Source of the DNA: Nitrospirota bacterium
GTDB taxonomy: Bacteria > Nitrospirota > Nitrospiria > SBBL01 > JAADHI01
Reading direction: 5' to 3'
NCBI GenBank assembly: GCA_029261165.1
Contig: JAJDBV010000005.1
Span: 1 to 64,000 of the forward strand
Length of the DNA stretch: 64,000 nucleotides
The first letter of the stretch is position 1; each line of letters opens with the position of its first letter. Positions 16,623 to 25,111 of this stretch are shown here, one piece after another. A model generated the notes under the pieces. The model ran no database searches. It saw only the letters and a program-made list of their open reading frames with translations, and was not told the origin of the DNA. Both the position numbers and the translations under genes were made by a program.

Positions 16623-17624
16623 TCATGGGCGATTCCGGAGCGACTCTTCCGGGGCCTCCGCGAAAATCCTTCGGATGACTTCTTCGATCTCCATTTCCTC
16701 AACGGACAAATCTTCGATACGATAACCCTCAAGGAGTCTTTGGGTTGTGTGTGCCACCTCCTTCTTTTTTACTTTTAAAACGGCGTGGTGCGCGTCCCAT
16801 ACTTCAACTCCTTCTAAGCCGGGTGGAGGAGTCGTTGTTTGCGCATCGGCAAAGCGAACCTTGATGACCTTATGGTCGATATAACGTTGAGAAAGCTCAG
16901 AGAGCATGCCGTCGAAGGCAATGCGCCCGTGGTTGATCACAAGAACGCGCTTGCAGAGTTGTTCCACATCCTGCATGTAATGACTGGTCAGGAGGACGGT
17001 TGTCTTTTTGAGGCGATTATATTCCTGGATAAAAGATCGTATCTTTTCTTGAGAGATGACGTCGAGCCCGATGGTCGGCTCATCGAGAAAGAGGACCCGG
17101 GGTTGGTGCAGGAGTGCGGCCACCAGTTCACATTTCATACGCTCCCCGAGGGAAAGCTGCCTTACCGGGACGTCCAGGAGGTCTTTGAGCTTGAGCAGTT
17201 CTACCATTTCGTCGAGACTCTTCTGGAAATCAATTTGTTTTACGCCATAGATGTCTCGATTTAGTAAGAAAGATTCTGCGGGGGGGAGGTCCCACCAGAG
17301 TTGATTCTTATGCCCCATGACGATGGAAAACTGTCGCTGATATGCGCGATCACGCTGCCAGGGCGTGAAGCTCAATACCCGTGCCTCGCCTGATGTTGGA
17401 TAGAGTATTCCTGAGAGCATCTTGAGAAGGGTTGTTTTTCCCGCGCCGTTTGGTCCGAGAAAACCGACAAGTTCTCCCTCTTCCAAGGAAAAAGAGACAG
17501 ACTTTACAGCCTCTTTATAGAGAGGTTTTCGGGAGAAAAGCCCTTTGAAAGAGCCCTTAAGGCCTGCCTCTTTCCGATGGGTCGTGAAAGTCTTTGTCAG
17601 TTGGGAAACTTCGATCGCAGACAT
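16623..17624 (-). CDS. ABC-2 type exporter, ATP-binding protein
   Basis: The 333-residue ATPase has Walker A GPNGAGKT (57-64), the signature 'LSLGERMKCE', Walker B 'VLFLDEPTIGLD' and the switch His in 'LLTSHYMQDVEQ'. A C-terminal extension of about 80 residues after the nucleotide-binding domain is typical of ATPases that pair with DUF990/ABC2_membrane_6 permeases. It follows the two permease genes by 12 bases and is the last gene of the three-gene unit. Function is export of an unknown substrate across the inner membrane; homologues are often annotated as daunorubicin-type or 'ABC-2 family' exporters. Confidence 0.92.
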   Translation of the reverse strand: MSAIEVSQLTKTFTTHRKEAGLKGSFKGLFSRKPLYKEAVKSVSFSLEEGELVGFLGPNGAGKTTLLKMLSGILYPTSGEARVLSFTPWQRDRAYQRQFSIVMGHKNQLWWDLPPAESFLLNRDIYGVKQIDFQKSLDEMVELLKLKDLLDVPVRQLSLGERMKCELVAALLHQPRVLFLDEPTIGLDVISQEKIRSFIQEYNRLKKTTVLLTSHYMQDVEQLCKRVLVINHGRIAFDGMLSELSQRYIDHKVIKVRFADAQTTTPPPGLEGVEVWDAHHAVLKVKKKEVAHTTQRLLEGYRIEDLSVEEMEIEEVIRRIFAEAPEESLRNRP

Positions 17625-17636
17625 CGGTTTTCCAAT

Positions 17637-18458
17637 TCAGCTGCTTGCGGAGCTGTAAAAGTTCAAACTCCAGTTCCAAACAAAGAGTCCAAGTATTAGA
17701 CCGCCTCCTGCAACGCTCAGGGAGATAAGAACCAGAGAGGGGTTGGCGCGCCCCACCAATATTGCGGCCGGGGTTGTTGCAATTAAACTGCTCGGGAGAA
17801 TAAAGGTGAAGAATATTTTTCCCAGGCCGTGGTAGATCTCACGTGGGTAGCGTGCGGTATTGATGAAGTAATAGACCACGGTATTGAGTTCCTGTGATTT
17901 GACCAGCCAGAAGACCAGGCTGTTGATGAGGAGGCAGAGGGCATAATAGATGACCAGTGAATTCACAAGCATTAAGAGATAAAAAGGAATACCGATCCAA
18001 CTTGCATTGCTAAGATGTAAAAATCCGTAGACGACAAGTAGAAGTCCCATCAGGCCCTCTCCGAGGCTGTCCGTGAGGGAAACATGGCGGAAGGCCAGAT
18101 GGGCGGCTGGCGCGATGGGTGATGTGAGCATGACGTCGAAATTACCTGTGCGGACATAGTTTCCCAATTCTAGAAATCCTTTTCGAAAAGTGAGGTAGGC
18201 GAGCTCCCGCACGATACCAACGCTCCCCACTAAGATCAAGGTCTGGTGAAAGGTCCAACCTCCAACGGTCTCGACGTTCCCATAAAGAATGGAAAAAAAT
18301 AAGACATTCATCATCATGAAAAAAATATCCATGCCGACATTAATGGCAAAGTTTGCACGATAAATCATCTCATTCTTAAGGTTATGGCTTAAAAATGAGC
18401 GATAGAGGGCGAAGTAACGGACAAATATTTTTGTCAATTTATTTACCAACAGCTTCAT
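17637..18458 (-). CDS. ABC-2 type exporter permease (ABC2_membrane_6/DUF990)
   Basis: About 273 residues with six predicted membrane helices. It starts 'MKLLVNKLTKIF' and contains 'NEMIYRANFAINVGMDIF' and 'FWLVKSQELNTVVYYF', typical of the DUF990-type ABC-2 permeases. I prefer ATG at 18458 over an upstream start at 18510-18512 because the extra 18 residues fall inside the preceding gene and look unlike the family. It still overlaps the upstream permease by 20 bases. Together with the other permease and the ATPase it would form a heterodimeric exporter. Confidence 0.88.
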   Translation of the reverse strand: MKLLVNKLTKIFVRYFALYRSFLSHNLKNEMIYRANFAINVGMDIFFMMMNVLFFSILYGNVETVGGWTFHQTLILVGSVGIVRELAYLTFRKGFLELGNYVRTGNFDVMLTSPIAPAAHLAFRHVSLTDSLGEGLMGLLLVVYGFLHLSNASWIGIPFYLLMLVNSLVIYYALCLLINSLVFWLVKSQELNTVVYYFINTARYPREIYHGLGKIFFTFILPSSLIATTPAAILVGRANPSLVLISLSVAGGGLILGLFVWNWSLNFYSSASS

Positions 18459-19233
18459 AGCGTGTAATCCCGCGCCGTAAGGCAAACTGGAGAAAAAAGT
18501 AGAGAAAAACAATCCAGCCCATTGCGATCAGGAAGCCGGGAAGCGGATTTGCTTCCTTTTCCAAAAAAATCTGAATGGGAAAGAAGACGAGAAAACGGAA
18601 GGGCAAGGCATTCGCGACCACTTGAAAGGATACTGGAAAAAGATCCAGAGGAAGAAGTGCCCCCGCGAGGAAAAAGATACAATATTGGAGCATGTATTTG
18701 AATGAATTGACTTTCACGATCCAGAAAGCAAGGATGCCAATTGCAAAATCAAACTCGAAAGCAAGAAGGCCGCCCAGGATCATAGAAAAAATAAAATAAA
18801 CAAGAGACAATCCGCTGCTTGGAAACGAAACATGTGCGATCAGAAGAAAAGACAGGATGGCTCCAACCACCAGGATAATGAGTCCTTCAAAGAGTTTTCC
18901 GGAAAGGTTGATTGTAAACCAATAGTGGAGATAGTTGACAGGCTTCACCAGGAAATTTGAAAAAGACCCTTCTGAGATCTGATCGCTGATTTCCCAACTG
19001 ATATATGAGAGGACCATGCTGTTGATGATCAACTGAAGGATGTAGTAGGTAATCAGGTCAGAGAGGGTGTAACTTCCGAGACTCTGGTTGCTGAGATATA
19101 TTGCGTTCCAAAGATAAAGAAGCACAGAGATATGAAGTAAATTCCCAAGAATAGAAATGAATGTCGGACCCCGGTATTGGAGTGCATTCTGCCAGTTGAC
19201 TTGAAAGACCGTCCAGTATTTACGCATCCGCAC
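18439..19233 (-). CDS. ABC-2 type exporter permease, first gene of operon
   Basis: The 264-residue protein has about six membrane helices. It begins 'MRMRKYWTVFQVNWQNALQY', a cytoplasmic amphipathic start followed by the first helix, as usual for ABC2_membrane_6 permeases. It is paired with the second permease (20-base overlap) and the ATPase. The promoter should lie in 19234-19300, facing left, away from the riboswitch operon. Confidence 0.87.
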   Translation of the reverse strand: MRMRKYWTVFQVNWQNALQYRGPTFISILGNLLHISVLLYLWNAIYLSNQSLGSYTLSDLITYYILQLIINSMVLSYISWEISDQISEGSFSNFLVKPVNYLHYWFTINLSGKLFEGLIILVVGAILSFLLIAHVSFPSSGLSLVYFIFSMILGGLLAFEFDFAIGILAFWIVKVNSFKYMLQYCIFFLAGALLPLDLFPVSFQVVANALPFRFLVFFPIQIFLEKEANPLPGFLIAMGWIVFLYFFLQFALRRGITRYEAVGK

Positions 19234-19248
19234 AGTATACCTTTGTAA

Positions 19249-19275
19249 CGATTCGGCATGCCACTATTTTTATTC
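19249..19275. repeat. Fragment of a dispersed repeat
   Basis: The string GCATGCCACTATTTTTATTC here is the reverse complement of the right arm of the inverted-repeat element at 24194-24324. It looks like one end of the same repeat family, without the core. Confidence 0.5.
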
Positions 19276-19578
19276 GACTCTCAATGAAAAAAACCTGTCT
19301 GCTTGTTTACTCCCTTTCCGGGCTTATTATGACTGATAAGACCAAAATCTGTCATCGATTGGGTAATCCTTTACATAGCTGACGTGTCGGAAACGCGATA
19401 TCCGAGATAAATAAGGGTCATTTTTCTAACAATATGGTGATCGTCCTAGGCATATTGAGGCATGCAAATTGCCTTATTACGGCAGAGCGCAGAAGGGGTT
19501 TGAAGAAACCCTCTCATTATCTCGTTTTCTGTGCGTGTTCGAAAAGGCGATCCTCGGAGAATCCGCGATCGCCGTTCA

Positions 19579-19685
19579 TCCTTTGTTCAGAGCAAACCAG
19601 GGGAAACCTTGGGACGCAGAGTGACGGAGCTAAAGGGGAAAAGGGTGAATGTCCTTTCCTTCATGCTTGCCGGGCCGCCAAGGGG
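19579..19685 (+). promoter_or_regulatory. Cyclic di-GMP-I (GEMM) riboswitch aptamer
   Basis: The conserved GEMM-I elements appear in order: AGCAAACC at 19591, a GAAA tetraloop hairpin (CAGGGGAAACCTT), GGGACGCA at 19611-19618, then ACGGAGCTAA (19624-19633), a second hairpin (GGAAAAGGGTGAATGTCCTTTCC) and GCCGGG at 19669-19674. A basal stem can form between CCTTTG (19580-19585) and CAAGGG (19679-19684). The latter is also part of the left arm of the following terminator. Ligand-stabilised basal stem would therefore disrupt the terminator, predicting an ON switch. Two small hairpins precede it (19495-19511 and 19546-19573). The gene it controls starts at 19759. Confidence 0.82.
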
Positions 19686-19707
19686 AAGCTCTTTGGCGGC
19701 TTTTTTT
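19674..19707 (+). terminator. Rho-independent terminator of the riboswitch
   Basis: GCCGCCAA pairs with TTGGCGGC across an 11-base interval that adds one more G-U pair, followed by TTTTTTT (19701-19707). The left arm overlaps the 3' side of the GEMM aptamer, so termination and ligand binding exclude each other. Confidence 0.85.
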
Positions 19708-19758
19708 GTTTTGTGCCGATGAAAAGAGGGTATCTCAATTTTGTATGGGGGGGGGGAC

Positions 19759-22185
19759 ATGCAAAAAAAAATAAGATATTTCGTGATGAGATCTGGTGGT
19801 TTATTGATCGTATTTTCGTCGTTCATCTTTTTGTCGTGTACAAATTCATCGAATTCAGATCCTGTTGCTCAGGACGATCTTCCCGGGATTGTCTTTGTAA
19901 AGCGTTCGGTCGATTCTCTGGGTGATCCTCTGGATCCTGTTGAATTTACCTCCGGGGGGGATCTCCATACCCTGGTTCCCGGAACCCCTTCAGGAAACCT
20001 TCAGAATCTGACGACAGACCTCACCAATGGTGTTGGGGATGTTTCGGACCCTGAAGTCTTCCCGCAGACCGGTCAGGATTCATTCCGCCTTGTTTTTTCC
20101 TTGAAGCGCAACAGTACAGACAATTGGCACCTATATGAGGTGGTTGTCAATAAAGACGGAACCCGGGCCGCACCCCCGGAGCAACTCACCTGTGGGCTTT
20201 CCAACGAGGTGGAACCAGCCTATCTCCCGGATGGAAGGATCGTCTTCACCTCTGACCGACCAGGGCACCTTGATGAGTATGAACGGAGAAAATCCCATGT
20301 TCTTCATATCCTGGACAGGAGTAAGGCAACCCTCCCGTCACAGCCCACTTGTGGCGATGCTGGCGAGATCGTTCAGATTTCCTTCAACCAGAGTCATGAC
20401 CGAAACCCTGTTGTCCTCAAGGATGGAACGATTCTCTTCAGCCGTTGGGAGCACCTTGGCCGAGTCAATAAGTTCACCCTTTTCTCAGTGGAGCCGGATG
20501 GAACGGATCTTTTTGTCAAATATGGCTCACACTCGGGCGTCAATAGCTTTCTGAGTGCCCGTGAGTTATCCGATGGCCGATTGGTCTCCACGATGATGCC
20601 ACTCACGGGGACCTTTGAAGGGGGTGCCGTTGGTGTGCTCGACGTGGTCAATGAGGCCGACAATGCTCAGACAGCTTCACAGCAACTCACCAAACCACAG
20701 GTCATTCCCACGGGACGAACCCCCTCAGATTTCGGACGCTATTTCAGCACCTATCAGGTGCCGGATGGTTCGGATCGCTACTTGGTTTCCTATGCCACCG
20801 GGGCTGTCGTGCGTGACAGCATGATGAACCTCGTGGAAGAACCGTCCTATGGGCTCTGGATGCTCAATAATCGTGACGGAACCCTAAAGCCGATCAAGCT
20901 CCCGTCTGCGGGGACAAGAGAGGTCTACCTGGAGCCCATTCCGCTGATGGCGACCCCCGCAAATTTAATCCCCACGATGAAGACCCAGAAGACCGCGAAC
21001 CGCAGCGCGATGGTACAGACGGGGGTCCTGGCGGCGGCCAGTGTCTACGACTCCGAGGCAAACCGGGCGCTCTCCGATGCCGTACTTGGGGTGACCATTC
21101 CGAGAGATATTTCCGGGAACATCGACTTCAACGCACTGGTTGCGGATCCAGCGCTCCAAGTGGTCAAGGAGGTGCGGGTGATCGAAGCGGTTCCCAGCGA
21201 TCCGGGCATTGGGAGAGAGGATATTGGCGCGACCCAGTTTGAACGGCAGAAAATCCTCGGCTATGCCCCCGTGGAGGCAGATGGTTCCTTCCGGATCACG
21301 GTTCCGGCAGATCGGGCGATTACATTGAATGTGGTCGATTCAAAAAGGCGTTCTTTCAAGGTGAAAGAAAACTGGCTGCAAGTGCGCCCTGGAGAGAACA
21401 AGACCTGTAATGGGTGCCACTCACCGAGGCGGGGAATGCCTCAACGTCTCGCAGCCGAGTCTATCGCGTTGAACAGAGCCGAATCGGCTCTGGCACCTCC
21501 GGCAATTCCGGTTATTGACTACACGGACCATGTGCAGACGATCTTTACAGCCAAATGTGTTTCCTGCCACTCGGTTGCAAATATCAATGGGCCGGATGGC
21601 GGGCTGGAATTGGTTGGAGACCAGTCCGGCGCCGGATTCCCGCTTTCATATGATCAGCTTCTTGAGGGTTCAAACGGGTCCGACCTCGTGTCGCCGGGGG
21701 AATCCCGTCAAAGTCATCTCATCGAGCGGGTTTTTGGAGAGGAGTTAAGGGCCGGCGACACGCTTCCAGTCTCTGATCCTGCCAATCATGCGATGCTCCT
21801 TACAGATCCGGAGAAGGAAATCCTGGTGGAATGGATCGACATGGGCGCCCAGTTTACCAACAAACAGGTCATTGCCAATACGGGGAGAAAGAATCTTGAT
21901 CAGGTGGTTTTTCAAACGGCCATTCAAGCGATTCTTCAACAGCGCTGTGCGGGATGCCACGTCGCGGGGGGCGGGAGCAACTTTGTCTTGACCGGAAGCC
22001 TTGAGGGGGATCTGAATGCAACCGCATCCCGAACCAATGTCAGCGACCCGGCCAACAGCATCCTCCTTTTAAAGGCAATCGGAACGATTCCGATGCGCGT
22101 GAATGGGCTGCCGGTAACTCCTCCGTTGCTCTTGTCAGATCCGGATTACACGACGATTCTTAATTGGATCTCGGCAGCAAACTAG
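19759..22185 (+). CDS. HzsA-related triheme c-type cytochrome lipoprotein
   Basis: About 808 residues. The signal peptide ends in a lipobox-like 'IFLSC', so the protein is probably lipid-anchored. Residues about 60-430 form a TolB-like beta-propeller with 'VFTSDRPG' and 'ILFSRWEHLGRVNKF', the signature of the hydrazine synthase alpha-subunit middle domain. Three haem motifs follow: CNGCH (550-554), CVSCH (600-604) and CAGCH (730-734). HzsA-related proteins occur well beyond anammox bacteria, and the beta/gamma synthase subunits are absent here, so hydrazine synthesis is not implied. I chose ATG 19759 over an upstream start at 19741 because it gives a clean signal peptide. It is the first gene after the c-di-GMP riboswitch. 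Confidence 0.82.
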   Translation: MQKKIRYFVMRSGGLLIVFSSFIFLSCTNSSNSDPVAQDDLPGIVFVKRSVDSLGDPLDPVEFTSGGDLHTLVPGTPSGNLQNLTTDLTNGVGDVSDPEVFPQTGQDSFRLVFSLKRNSTDNWHLYEVVVNKDGTRAAPPEQLTCGLSNEVEPAYLPDGRIVFTSDRPGHLDEYERRKSHVLHILDRSKATLPSQPTCGDAGEIVQISFNQSHDRNPVVLKDGTILFSRWEHLGRVNKFTLFSVEPDGTDLFVKYGSHSGVNSFLSARELSDGRLVSTMMPLTGTFEGGAVGVLDVVNEADNAQTASQQLTKPQVIPTGRTPSDFGRYFSTYQVPDGSDRYLVSYATGAVVRDSMMNLVEEPSYGLWMLNNRDGTLKPIKLPSAGTREVYLEPIPLMATPANLIPTMKTQKTANRSAMVQTGVLAAASVYDSEANRALSDAVLGVTIPRDISGNIDFNALVADPALQVVKEVRVIEAVPSDPGIGREDIGATQFERQKILGYAPVEADGSFRITVPADRAITLNVVDSKRRSFKVKENWLQVRPGENKTCNGCHSPRRGMPQRLAAESIALNRAESALAPPAIPVIDYTDHVQTIFTAKCVSCHSVANINGPDGGLELVGDQSGAGFPLSYDQLLEGSNGSDLVSPGESRQSHLIERVFGEELRAGDTLPVSDPANHAMLLTDPEKEILVEWIDMGAQFTNKQVIANTGRKNLDQVVFQTAIQAILQQRCAGCHVAGGGSNFVLTGSLEGDLNATASRTNVSDPANSILLLKAIGTIPMRVNGLPVTPPLLLSDPDYTTILNWISAAN

Positions 22186-22229
22186 TGAAAATGGGCTCGA
22201 TTAAGGGGATCAACAATCAGGTGGTAAAA

Positions 22230-22724
22230 ATGGTTCTCGGGATGAGAGGGGTCGCGATTTGTCCTTTTCCGGTGAGGAGGATTTGTGGCGGCCTCTTGGT
22301 GGGTTTTTTCCTTTTATTTAGTGGGGGATGCGGCCATGTTGAACCGGGAGAGGAAGGAGTCGCAGGAGGATTGGACCATACAACCTTCAAAAATACGATA
22401 CAGCCGATTCTGGACAACAGAGGCTGTTCTCAGAATGGGTGTCACTTTCGGGATAAAGTGAATCCCAATATCGGAGGACCGGGAGGAAGTTTTCGTCTCT
22501 TTATCTGCACAGGGAGCGATCCCTGCACACCTGGGGAGCTTCTGGCAAACCACGACTCCTCTGCGGGGATGAGCGATATCGTTAATCCGCCAAACAGCAA
22601 GCTTCTCACCAAGCCCCTGGCACTTCAGGGAGGCGGGGTGCAGCATTTGGGGGGAGAAATATTTTCAAGTACAACAGATCCGGATTATTTGACGGTGTTA
22701 AGTTGGATACAGAGTCCGCTCTAG
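22230..22724 (+). CDS. Secreted cytochrome-like protein with a CX4CH haem motif
   Basis: About 164 residues. A hydrophobic signal (about 20-33) ends in 'FSGGC', a weak lipobox. The mature part resembles the small haem domains at the end of the preceding protein: 'TFKNTIQPILDNRGC', then CSQNGCH (66-72) with four residues between the cysteines instead of two, and a C-terminal 'DPDYLTVLSWI' matching the end of the HzsA-like protein ('DPDYTTILNWI'). That shared ending suggests the two proteins are related or act together. I chose ATG 22230 because AGGTGG lies just upstream; ATG at 22191 is the alternative. Confidence 0.7.
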   Translation: MVLGMRGVAICPFPVRRICGGLLVGFFLLFSGGCGHVEPGEEGVAGGLDHTTFKNTIQPILDNRGCSQNGCHFRDKVNPNIGGPGGSFRLFICTGSDPCTPGELLANHDSSAGMSDIVNPPNSKLLTKPLALQGGGVQHLGGEIFSSTTDPDYLTVLSWIQSPL

Positions 22725-23497
22725 GCTTATTGCCCCATAACGCAGGTTTCCGATCGGTATTTCTATTTCATTTGATAGGATTTCTGCTGATCGGGTTCCT
22801 GGCCTCGGCGACACCCGCATTCGGCGAGGAGGAAGTCGTTCAGGTTGTTGAACCCTTCCTGGAGATCCATACCGGGCCGGGGATGAGCTATCCGGTCTTC
22901 TACATTGGGGAGAAGGGGGAAGAGGTCCTTCTTCTGAAACGCCGAACAGATTGGTACAAGGTTCGCCTCCGTAATGGAAAAGAGGGTTGGGTCCATCGTC
23001 TCAAGATCGATCTTACCCTTCGGGCCTCTGGGTTCCGGAAAGGCTGGGCCGAAAGGATCTATGACAAATATATTTCGAGGCGGCTCATGATGGGATGGGG
23101 AGGAGGAACCTTCGGTGGTGACCCCATTCTCACACTCAGAGCGACTTATTCCTTTACAGAGGTCCTGGCGTTGGAGGGAGGGGTCGGTTTGGCGACGGGT
23201 GATCTGGGAGGTACTGAACTCTATCAGGGTGGCCTGGTGTTCATCCCCTGGAGCGGCCCCTGGTTTTCTCTCCATGGAACAATTGGCGGAGGACGGGTTC
23301 AGGCCTCTCCCACCCCTCTTCTGATCAAAGCAACAAGTAAAGGTTTCTCGACCGCTTATGGCGGGATTGGTTTTTCCGCCCCGCTTTTTAGACGGCTGTT
23401 CTTACGCGGTGATTTTCGTAATTTTTCACTGTTTGTAAACCCCAAGCGCACCAGGGAGATTCAAGAATATACGCTGGGACTCTCTTTTGGATTTTAA
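22703..23497 (+). CDS. SH3-domain outer membrane beta-barrel protein
   Basis: About 264 residues with a signal peptide ending near 'ATPAFG'. A bacterial SH3 (SH3_3) domain follows: 'FLEIHTGPGMSYPVFYIGEKGEEV' contains the usual TGPG turn, and 'WYKVRLRNGKEGWVH' ends the domain near residue 98. The C-terminal 150 residues alternate hydrophobic and polar residues and end 'YTLGLSFGF', a BAM-type terminal strand. No ATG is available; the start is probably a TTG (22703 or 22730) inside the end of the preceding gene. SH3_3 domains often bind peptidoglycan or protein partners, so this could anchor the barrel in the complex. Confidence 0.7.
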   Translation: MDTESALGLLPHNAGFRSVFLFHLIGFLLIGFLASATPAFGEEEVVQVVEPFLEIHTGPGMSYPVFYIGEKGEEVLLLKRRTDWYKVRLRNGKEGWVHRLKIDLTLRASGFRKGWAERIYDKYISRRLMMGWGGGTFGGDPILTLRATYSFTEVLALEGGVGLATGDLGGTELYQGGLVFIPWSGPWFSLHGTIGGGRVQASPTPLLIKATSKGFSTAYGGIGFSAPLFRRLFLRGDFRNFSLFVNPKRTREIQEYTLGLSFGF

Positions 23498-23510
23498 GGG
23501 AAAAGCACTT

Positions 23511-24182
23511 ATGTCTGGAAAAATATCAATTACACGACGGATCTCCAAGGCACTGGTCATTGGAATTATTTTCGGATTAATTTTTTCGCAAGGGGCGATT
23601 GCGGCCGCACAGAGTGGTGAATTTCTTCGGGGAGAAGACCCCTTGATCTCACCCCCAACAGAGGAGAGGGTTATCAAAGAAGCCGGAATCGATGCGGAAT
23701 ACATAGAGGTCAGCGCATTTTATGGATTGTACGCTCTGGATGGGTTTGCATCCTCGCCCGTCAGCGGTGCGAGGCTTGCCCTTCATTTAACAGAGGATAT
23801 CTTTTTTGAAGGGAGCTACGGCATGACAGAGGCCGACCAGGAGGTCTTTGAGCGTTTGACCGCCCGGTTACTTCTTACCGATACAGAGATCATCTACTGG
23901 AATGTCAATGTGGCTTATAACCTCTTTCCCGGGCAGATTTTTCTAAGCCGTAAAAAGACGATTAATTCCACAATCTTTCTGATCGGGGGTTTGGGGCAAA
24001 CGCAAGTCGATAACCGGGATCATTTCACAAGCAATTTTGGGATTGGATATCGGGCTTTTATCACAGACTGGCTTGATGCGCGGATCCAGTACACCGTCCA
24101 TTCTTTTGAGACAGATCTGACCGGGGTGAAGGAGCGAATATACAACCTGGAGGGTACGGTTGGTCTTGCGATATTTTTCTAA
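23511..24182 (+). CDS. Outer membrane beta-barrel domain protein
   Basis: About 223 residues with a signal peptide ending 'GAIAAAQ'. The mature part has amphipathic strands typical of the small outer-membrane barrels found in myxobacteria and other delta-lineages ('YIEVSAFYGLYAL', 'LHLTEDIFFEGSYG', 'FGIGYRAFITDWLDARIQY'), and ends 'EGTVGLAIFF'. The start at ATG 23511 has an AAGGGAAAA ribosome binding site. It lies 13 bases after the SH3 barrel gene, so the two are probably made together. It is followed by the only sizeable gap of the operon. Confidence 0.75.
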   Translation: MSGKISITRRISKALVIGIIFGLIFSQGAIAAAQSGEFLRGEDPLISPPTEERVIKEAGIDAEYIEVSAFYGLYALDGFASSPVSGARLALHLTEDIFFEGSYGMTEADQEVFERLTARLLLTDTEIIYWNVNVAYNLFPGQIFLSRKKTINSTIFLIGGLGQTQVDNRDHFTSNFGIGYRAFITDWLDARIQYTVHSFETDLTGVKERIYNLEGTVGLAIFF

Positions 24183-24193
24183 GAGGAAATAAC

Positions 24194-24324
24194 CACTCAG
24201 CATGCCCCTCTTTTCCTCCATGGCGGCGTTGATGTGGTGCTCGAATCCTCGCGTAGTGAAACCTACGCTGTGGTTCTGCGTTCCTCACGCCTTGCCCTGA
24301 ATAAAAATAGTGGCATGCTGAGTG
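24194..24324. repeat. MITE-like inverted-repeat element inside the operon
   Basis: A perfect 13-bp terminal inverted repeat (CACTCAGCATGCC at 24194-24206 and its complement at 24312-24324) extends imperfectly inward. It encloses a core (24236-24299) that matches, in inverted orientation, the core of the element at 54120-54367. The core contains its own hairpin (CGTAG...CTACG). It sits between two cotranscribed genes and would fold into a long hairpin in the mRNA. Confidence 0.75.
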
Positions 24325-24348
24325 CTTACAAATTAAAAAGGACAGGAT

Positions 24349-24873
24349 ATGAGAAAGAACAGATTAAAAAGAGAGAGAAGGGTTTGGCTGGCCATTTTTT
24401 TGTTGAGCCTATCCCTTGCTGGGAACATAGATCATGCTGAAGGAGGAAGCAAGCCTCAGCATGCAGCAGACTTTACAGCAAAGAGCCTTTCCGGAGAGAA
24501 CATTAAGCTGAGCGAGTTACGGGGGAAGGTGGTCCTCGTCAATTTTTGGGCAACCTGGTGTACCCCGTGCAAGAAGGAGCTTCCTTATTTTAACCGCCTG
24601 TATGCGAAGTATAAAAACGTGGGGCTCAAGGTCCTGGGTGTCAATCTCGACAAGGTCCGTTCCAAGGCCGTGAGGATGAGCAGTGCGATGGGTCTCTCCT
24701 TTCCGGTCCTGCTTGATCCGGCTGGAAGGGTCTCAGGTCTTTACAGGATCAGGAGCATGCCAACCACCTATGTCGTGGCCAAGGACGGGACGGTTCGTCA
24801 TATCCACTGGGGCTTTGGGCCGGATGAGCCAGCCCGGTATGAAGCAGAGATTCGAAATCTTCTTAAAGAGTAG
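24349..24873 (+). CDS. TlpA/ResA-like thiol-disulfide oxidoreductase
   Basis: The 174-residue protein has an N-terminal signal or anchor (about 10-31) and a thioredoxin fold of the AhpC-TSA/Redoxin type. The active site is WCTPCK (Cys71, Cys74) after 'VVLVNFWAT', with the cis-Pro in 'RSMPTTYVV'. TlpA-type proteins keep periplasmic cysteines reduced, notably in apocytochrome c before haem attachment, which fits an operon encoding CxxCH proteins. It is also the usual first gene of a conserved TlpA-DUF4266-DUF3570-ApbE cluster, reproduced here in that order. It lies directly downstream of the inverted-repeat element. Confidence 0.92.
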   Translation: MRKNRLKRERRVWLAIFLLSLSLAGNIDHAEGGSKPQHAADFTAKSLSGENIKLSELRGKVVLVNFWATWCTPCKKELPYFNRLYAKYKNVGLKVLGVNLDKVRSKAVRMSSAMGLSFPVLLDPAGRVSGLYRIRSMPTTYVVAKDGTVRHIHWGFGPDEPARYEAEIRNLLKE

Positions 24874-24880
24874 CGTGTAA

Positions 24881-25111
24881 ATGAAGAATAGAAGCAGAAT
24901 ATTTGTCTTAATGATTACTTGTTTCATCGTCCTCGGAGGATTGACAGGATGTGCCGGCGTGAGGCCCTGGGAGCGTGAGATCATGGCCGATGAAACGATG
25001 AATTTTGACGCGGACCCTTTAGAGGAAGGCTGGCACCTTCATATCCAGGAGGTGAGGGAAGGAGCCCGGGGAGGGTACAGCGGGTCCGGGGGAGGATGTG
25101 GTTGTCGGTGA
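24881..25111 (+). CDS. DUF4266 small lipoprotein
   Basis: The 76-residue protein has a signal peptide with lipobox 'LTGC', the conserved 'VRPWEREIMADETM' segment and a glycine-rich tail with paired cysteines (GGGCGC). This pattern defines DUF4266. These lipoproteins nearly always sit next to a DUF3570 gene, whose start overlaps this stop by 16 bases. The terminal cysteine pair could bind a metal or form a disulfide handled by the adjacent TlpA. Function is unknown. Confidence 0.88.
   Translation: MKNRSRIFVLMITCFIVLGGLTGCAGVRPWEREIMADETMNFDADPLEEGWHLHIQEVREGARGGYSGSGGGCGCR

Noticed and set aside
19434..19925. 163-codon plus-strand frame across the riboswitch
   Set aside because: It covers the GEMM aptamer and terminator and overlaps the HzsA-like start; the RNA structure explains the sequence better.
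19759..22185. Hydrazine synthase and anammox metabolism
   Set aside because: Only the HzsA-related middle domain and haem motifs are present; no HzsB/HzsC, hydrazine dehydrogenase or anammoxosome genes are seen, and HzsA-related proteins are widespread.
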